From Chloroflexota bacterium (GTDB lineage: Bacteria > Chloroflexota > UBA6077), in the NCBI GenBank assembly GCA_021788565.1, contig JAJYKO010000351.1, forward strand, positions 1 through 6,293: 6,293 nt of DNA. The letters are read 5' to 3'. Under the pieces are notes generated by a model. The model saw only the letters and a program-made list of their open reading frames with translations, had not been told where the DNA came from and did no database searches. The position numbers were made by a program, and so were the translations under genes. Each line of letters starts with the position of its first letter. Within the stretch, counting starts at the first letter, position 1. Below, piece by piece: positions 3,464-6,293 of the stretch.

Positions 3464-5703
3464 ACGAACACACACGAAGTCGCACGACTGGCTCCGGTTC
3501 GCGGTGGAGCGGGCTCGAGCCTCTTTACGCCGCAATCGCCGATTGCACGGGGGTCAGGCAGCTGCTGGACACCGTGGTCCACAGGTCAGCGGATCTATTC
3601 GACTCCGACTCCGTCGTGATCTTCCTTGAGGAGAATGGGAGGCTCAGGCCGGCCGCCTGGGTGGGCCTTCAGCCGCAGCTGGTGCAGAACGGCGTGCCGG
3701 CGCCAGATCGACTTCGGCAGTACATGGATCGGTTCATGGCCCCCAGCCAATGCGTGCAGTTTATGCGTGCACCTCTCCTAGCGGCCGAAGGCCGGAGTCT
3801 GGGCGAGCTAGTAGTGTGCTCCTCGCGGAGCGGTCGACCGCGATACGAACACGGCGATCGCAAACTACTGGGCCTGGTTGCTCGGCGAGTGGGTGAGTCT
3901 GTGGACAAGATTCGGGCGATGGAGAAGGCGGAGCGCCAGCGAAGCGCTCTCGGCAGGATAGCCAGAGCCCTGGTTCGGGAGACCGAACTGCGAAAAGTGG
4001 CGGAGACAGCCACAGAGCTCGCGGTGGCCGAGCTGGATGCCGACGCCGCTGCGGTATGGATCGCCGACCAGGAGAATCGGGTGCTGGAGCTGCTGGCCAT
4101 TACCGGCGCCGCCACGGAGACCGTCCGCTCCTTGGAGCGCCTAGACTTCGACGCCCCTACTATGGCATCTGTCACAGCGACTACACGGGAGGTCCAGGTC
4201 GTGGAAGGGCTCGACCAGATGGCAGAACTGGAGCTGACCAAGAGCCTTTTCACCCTGGGCGGTATGCAGTCTGGGATTGACGTACCCCTCATCGCCCAGG
4301 ACAAATTGATGGGAGTGCTGAGCTACGTCAAGAAGGCTCCGGGCCGGTTGGTACCGGGACAACAGACCCTGGTAATCACGATGGCGGACCTGCTCGCCTC
4401 GGCCATCCTGAATGCTCAGCTGTTCCAGGAGCAGATCGAAGCGCGGCAGAAGCTGGAGGGCCTTTCCACCAGGCTCAGCGGCGCGAATGAGGCTCTGGTC
4501 GAGGCGAACATTCGCTCCGCCGAACTGGCCAGCCTCGCCCAGCAGCGCGCCATCGAACTGGAGGCAATCATAGCCAACATAGCCGACGCCGTCTTCGTCT
4601 GTGATCAGGATGGAAAGATCCTGCTGATCAACGACGCGGGGTTGGAGATGGTTGGCCTGGATGCAAAGAGCGGGGAGTTCCGAACCCTGAAGGACTACCT
4701 TGCGGCGGCCAGAATCCGCTACCTAACTGGAAAGGTCGTTCCACCGGAGGATCTGGCGGTCTCGCAGGCGCTGCGAGGCAAGGTAGTTCGGGGAATGGAG
4801 GAGATCATCTTCGACGCCCACGCTCATCGCGACCGCTACATCATCGTGAGTGCCGCGCCCATCCGTGACCAGGAGGGGAACTTACAGGGGGCGGTGGAGG
4901 TGCAAAGTGACATCACCCGTCTCAAGGAGCTGGACCAGCTCAAGGATCAGTTCATCACGGTGGCGGCTCACGAAATCAAGACCCCTGTGACAGCGATCAA
5001 AGGGTTTGCCCAGAGCTTGCTCCGGAGTCCAGCGGTCCTCGATCCCAAGCAACGCAGCGCCCTCGAGACCATCGTTCGGCAGTCGGACCGCATCGACGCC
5101 CTCGTGCGGGACTTCCTCGAGATCTCGCGGATGCGACGTGGGCCAACGAAGCTCTCCCGAGAGCGGGTGGACCTCACCGCCATGGTGGGCCGAGTAGTGA
5201 GAAGAATGATGCCGTCCACCGCTAAACATCAGGTGGATCTCTCGCGCGGCGATCCCGCCTGGGTGGAAGGCGAACCGGACCGTCTGGAGGAAGTAGTGAT
5301 GAACCTCCTGGAAAACGCCATGAGGTACTCCCCGCGCGGTGGGGACGTGAATGTGCAGGTCGTTCGCGACGGCACGAAGGCCATCGTCTCGGTGAGGGAT
5401 AATGGAGTGGGGATACCCGAAGCGAGGAGGCGGAACGTCTTCGAGCGCTTCTACCGAGCGCACATTGGCACTCCCGAGGACTATGGCGGACTCGGCGTCG
5501 GACTGTACATCTCTCGAGAGATCGTGCGGCAGCACGGCGGGGACATGTGGTTCGACACCCAGGAGGGAAAGGGTTCTACCTTCTACTTCAGCCTGCCCCT
5601 CATCGACGGAGAGGGGGCCGGTGGGAGACAGGGCATGTCCACGGGGGAGACACGGGGCTACGGAGACGGGACGAGACAGGATAGGCAGGATGAAGAAGGA
5701 TAG
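3460..5703 (+). CDS. Soluble sensor histidine kinase, GAF-GAF-PAS-HisKA-HATPase_c
   Basis: A 747-residue cytoplasmic two-component sensor kinase with no membrane segment or signal peptide. In order: GAF-like domain (about 20-150), a short helical linker, second GAF (about 165-320), coiled coil (320-370), PAS (about 366-486), dimerisation/phosphoacceptor domain with His504 in FITVAAHEIKTPVTAIKGF, and ATPase domain with N box (Asn615, Asn619 in NLLENAMRYSP), G1 box DNGVGIP (647-653), F box FERFYR (661-666) and G2 box GGLGVGLYI (676-684). All catalytic motifs are intact. The GAF and PAS domains should sense an internal ligand, redox state or light, but no ligand residues such as a chromophore cysteine are recognisable. 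TTG 3460 is the only start consistent with the frame, closed by a stop at 3442-3444. No response regulator is adjacent. The last 30 or so residues are Gly/Arg/Asp-rich and partly encoded by a DNA repeat, so the natural C-terminus was probably shorter. Confidence 0.95.
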   Translation: MNEHTRSRTTGSGSRWSGLEPLYAAIADCTGVRQLLDTVVHRSADLFDSDSVVIFLEENGRLRPAAWVGLQPQLVQNGVPAPDRLRQYMDRFMAPSQCVQFMRAPLLAAEGRSLGELVVCSSRSGRPRYEHGDRKLLGLVARRVGESVDKIRAMEKAERQRSALGRIARALVRETELRKVAETATELAVAELDADAAAVWIADQENRVLELLAITGAATETVRSLERLDFDAPTMASVTATTREVQVVEGLDQMAELELTKSLFTLGGMQSGIDVPLIAQDKLMGVLSYVKKAPGRLVPGQQTLVITMADLLASAILNAQLFQEQIEARQKLEGLSTRLSGANEALVEANIRSAELASLAQQRAIELEAIIANIADAVFVCDQDGKILLINDAGLEMVGLDAKSGEFRTLKDYLAAARIRYLTGKVVPPEDLAVSQALRGKVVRGMEEIIFDAHAHRDRYIIVSAAPIRDQEGNLQGAVEVQSDITRLKELDQLKDQFITVAAHEIKTPVTAIKGFAQSLLRSPAVLDPKQRSALETIVRQSDRIDALVRDFLEISRMRRGPTKLSRERVDLTAMVGRVVRRMMPSTAKHQVDLSRGDPAWVEGEPDRLEEVVMNLLENAMRYSPRGGDVNVQVVRDGTKAIVSVRDNGVGIPEARRRNVFERFYRAHIGTPEDYGGLGVGLYISREIVRQHGGDMWFDTQEGKGSTFYFSLPLIDGEGAGGRQGMSTGETRGYGDGTRQDRQDEEG

Positions 5704-5769
5704 GCAGGATAGGGTACCTATTAGCTATCCTGTCTTTTCCTTTCCATCCTGTTCAGTTCCGTCCCGTCT
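5664..5769. repeat. Inverted and direct repeat built on AGGAT units, overlapping the kinase 3' end
   Basis: The outer arms AGACGGGACG (5664-5673) and CGTCCCGTCT (5760-5769) are a perfect ten-base inverted pair. Inside, GACAGGATAG (5675-5684) is the exact complement of 5725-5734. A 13-base unit, GGATAGGCAGGAT, occurs twice directly, at 5679-5691 and 5698-5710. The right half has the complementary ATCCTGT units. ACAGGAT/ATCCTGT clusters are a known style of intergenic repeat in several bacterial phyla, from general knowledge and unsearched. Here the repeat enters the kinase reading frame and provides its stop codon. Confidence 0.75.
5703..5743 (+). terminator. Intrinsic-terminator-like hairpin after the kinase gene
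   Basis: Positions 5703-5712 pair with 5725-5734 in a ten-pair stem (one G-U pair) around a 12-base loop. The run TTTTCCTTT (5735-5743) follows directly. The stem begins at the last base of the TAG stop, the expected place for a terminator. The stem is only moderately GC-rich and the T-run is interrupted, so efficiency may be partial and the permease could receive some read-through. Confidence 0.5.
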
Positions 5770-5790
5770 GGCTAGCGACGCAGGGCAGCG

Positions 5791-6293
5791 ATGCTCGCAT
5801 GGTTGACCCTCGCGATAGTCCTCGCTACTCTGGGGCTGATCGTCGCCCGCCCATTCGGGATCCAAGAAGCCTGGGTGGCGGCGGTCGCGGCCGCGCTGAT
5901 GGTTCTGATGGGCATTGTCACGCTCCAGGACGTCCTCGGGGTGCTGGAAGAGACCGCGAACGTCCTTCTTTTCCTGCTGGGAATGATGGGACTGACCATC
6001 CTGGCAGAGCAAGCCGGCGTCTTCGACCGCGCCGCCGAGGCGTGTGCCTCCCTGTCGCGCGGCTCAGGCCTCCTGCTCTTCTGCCTGCTCTTCGGCCTCG
6101 GCGCTATGGTGACCGTCTTCCTATCCCTGGACGCGACCATAGTGATACTCACCCCGATCACTTATGCCCTGGCGTCCAGGAAGCGGTTGGACGCCCTGCC
6201 GTTCATGTTCGCCTGCACCTTCGTTGCCAACACGGCATCGCTGGCGCTCCCTATAAGCAACCTCACCAATCTCCTGGTGTACACCAGGCTTCA
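5791..6293 (+). CDS. ArsB/SLC13-type ion permease (3' end outside window)
   Basis: The first 167 residues of a polytopic membrane transporter of the ion transporter superfamily (ArsB/NhaD/SLC13 group), whose members move arsenite, citrate, sodium or other ions; ArsB itself is about 430 residues. Hydrophobic segments lie at about 3-20, 26-44, 56-72, 92-112, 113-128 and 137-155. The segment FLSLDATIVILTPI (110-123) corresponds to the ArsB FxNDxxxLILTPI region with Leu in place of the usual Asn. FVANTASLALPISNLTNLL (144-162) matches the ArsB FIADTASLPLIVSNLVN region closely. The ATG at 5791 has a modest AGGG site five bases upstream. It lies 87 bases past the kinase stop, behind a terminator-like hairpin. 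No arsR, arsA or arsC is visible, so arsenite export is unproven and I give no symbol. Confidence 0.88.
   Translation, partial: MLAWLTLAIVLATLGLIVARPFGIQEAWVAAVAAALMVLMGIVTLQDVLGVLEETANVLLFLLGMMGLTILAEQAGVFDRAAEACASLSRGSGLLLFCLLFGLGAMVTVFLSLDATIVILTPITYALASRKRLDALPFMFACTFVANTASLALPISNLTNLLVYTRL

Noticed and set aside
4882..5535. Long minus-strand ORF of 217 codons inside the kinase gene
   Set aside because: Lies wholly antisense to the conserved HisKA and HATPase regions; GC-rich coding DNA commonly leaves such open antisense frames.
5725..6161. Minus-strand ORFs over the permease start
   Set aside because: The plus-strand frame encodes a clear ArsB-like permease; the antisense peptides are low-complexity Arg/Ser-rich sequence.

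Overview
This is a GC-rich bacterial window (about 60% G+C by eye) holding four complete protein genes and two genes cut by the window edges. Taxonomy cannot be fixed from it. Three kinds of dispersed intergenic repeat, a soluble GAF-GAF-PAS histidine kinase, and TTG/GTG starts are compatible with Chloroflexota or another deep-branching, metagenome-derived bacterium, but that is an impression and not a demonstrated assignment.

Layout. On the minus strand, positions 1-1072 carry a class I PLP-dependent aminotransferase of the aspartate aminotransferase type; its C-terminus lies outside the window. A 428-base gap follows, with a candidate promoter and small leader hairpin for the aminotransferase, a near-perfect palindromic repeat (1215-1284), and a weakly structured stretch with no gene. 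A 62-residue HTH_17 / excisionase-type DNA-binding protein lies on the minus strand (1501-1689). It is divergent from nrdR (1996-2448), the ATP-cone repressor of ribonucleotide reductase genes. Four bases after nrdR comes a CPBP-family intramembrane protease (2453-3172). The 306-base divergent region has a good sigma70-like promoter in each direction. The nrdR promoter is overlaid by two inverted repeats, which makes it the most regulatory-looking spot of the window.

A roughly 200-base composite inverted repeat fills most of the gap from 3173 to 3459. Then comes a large cytoplasmic hybrid-sensor histidine kinase (3460-5703; GAF-GAF-PAS-HisKA-HATPase) with a TTG start overlapping the stop of a possible 12-codon leader ORF. 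Its last codons run into another inverted/direct repeat (5664-5769), which also supplies the stop codon and an intrinsic-terminator-like hairpin. The window ends inside an ArsB/SLC13-type ion permease (5791 to the end).

How the genes fit together: only nrdR and the CPBP protease look co-transcribed. The histidine kinase has no response regulator next to it in this window, and the permease is separated from it by the terminator-like repeat. I found no CRISPR array, tRNA, rRNA, transposase or recognisable prophage gene. No clearly new multi-gene system is evident. The items most worth checking are the doubly palindromic nrdR promoter beside the small HTH gene, and the repeats that punctuate, and in one case extend, the genes.
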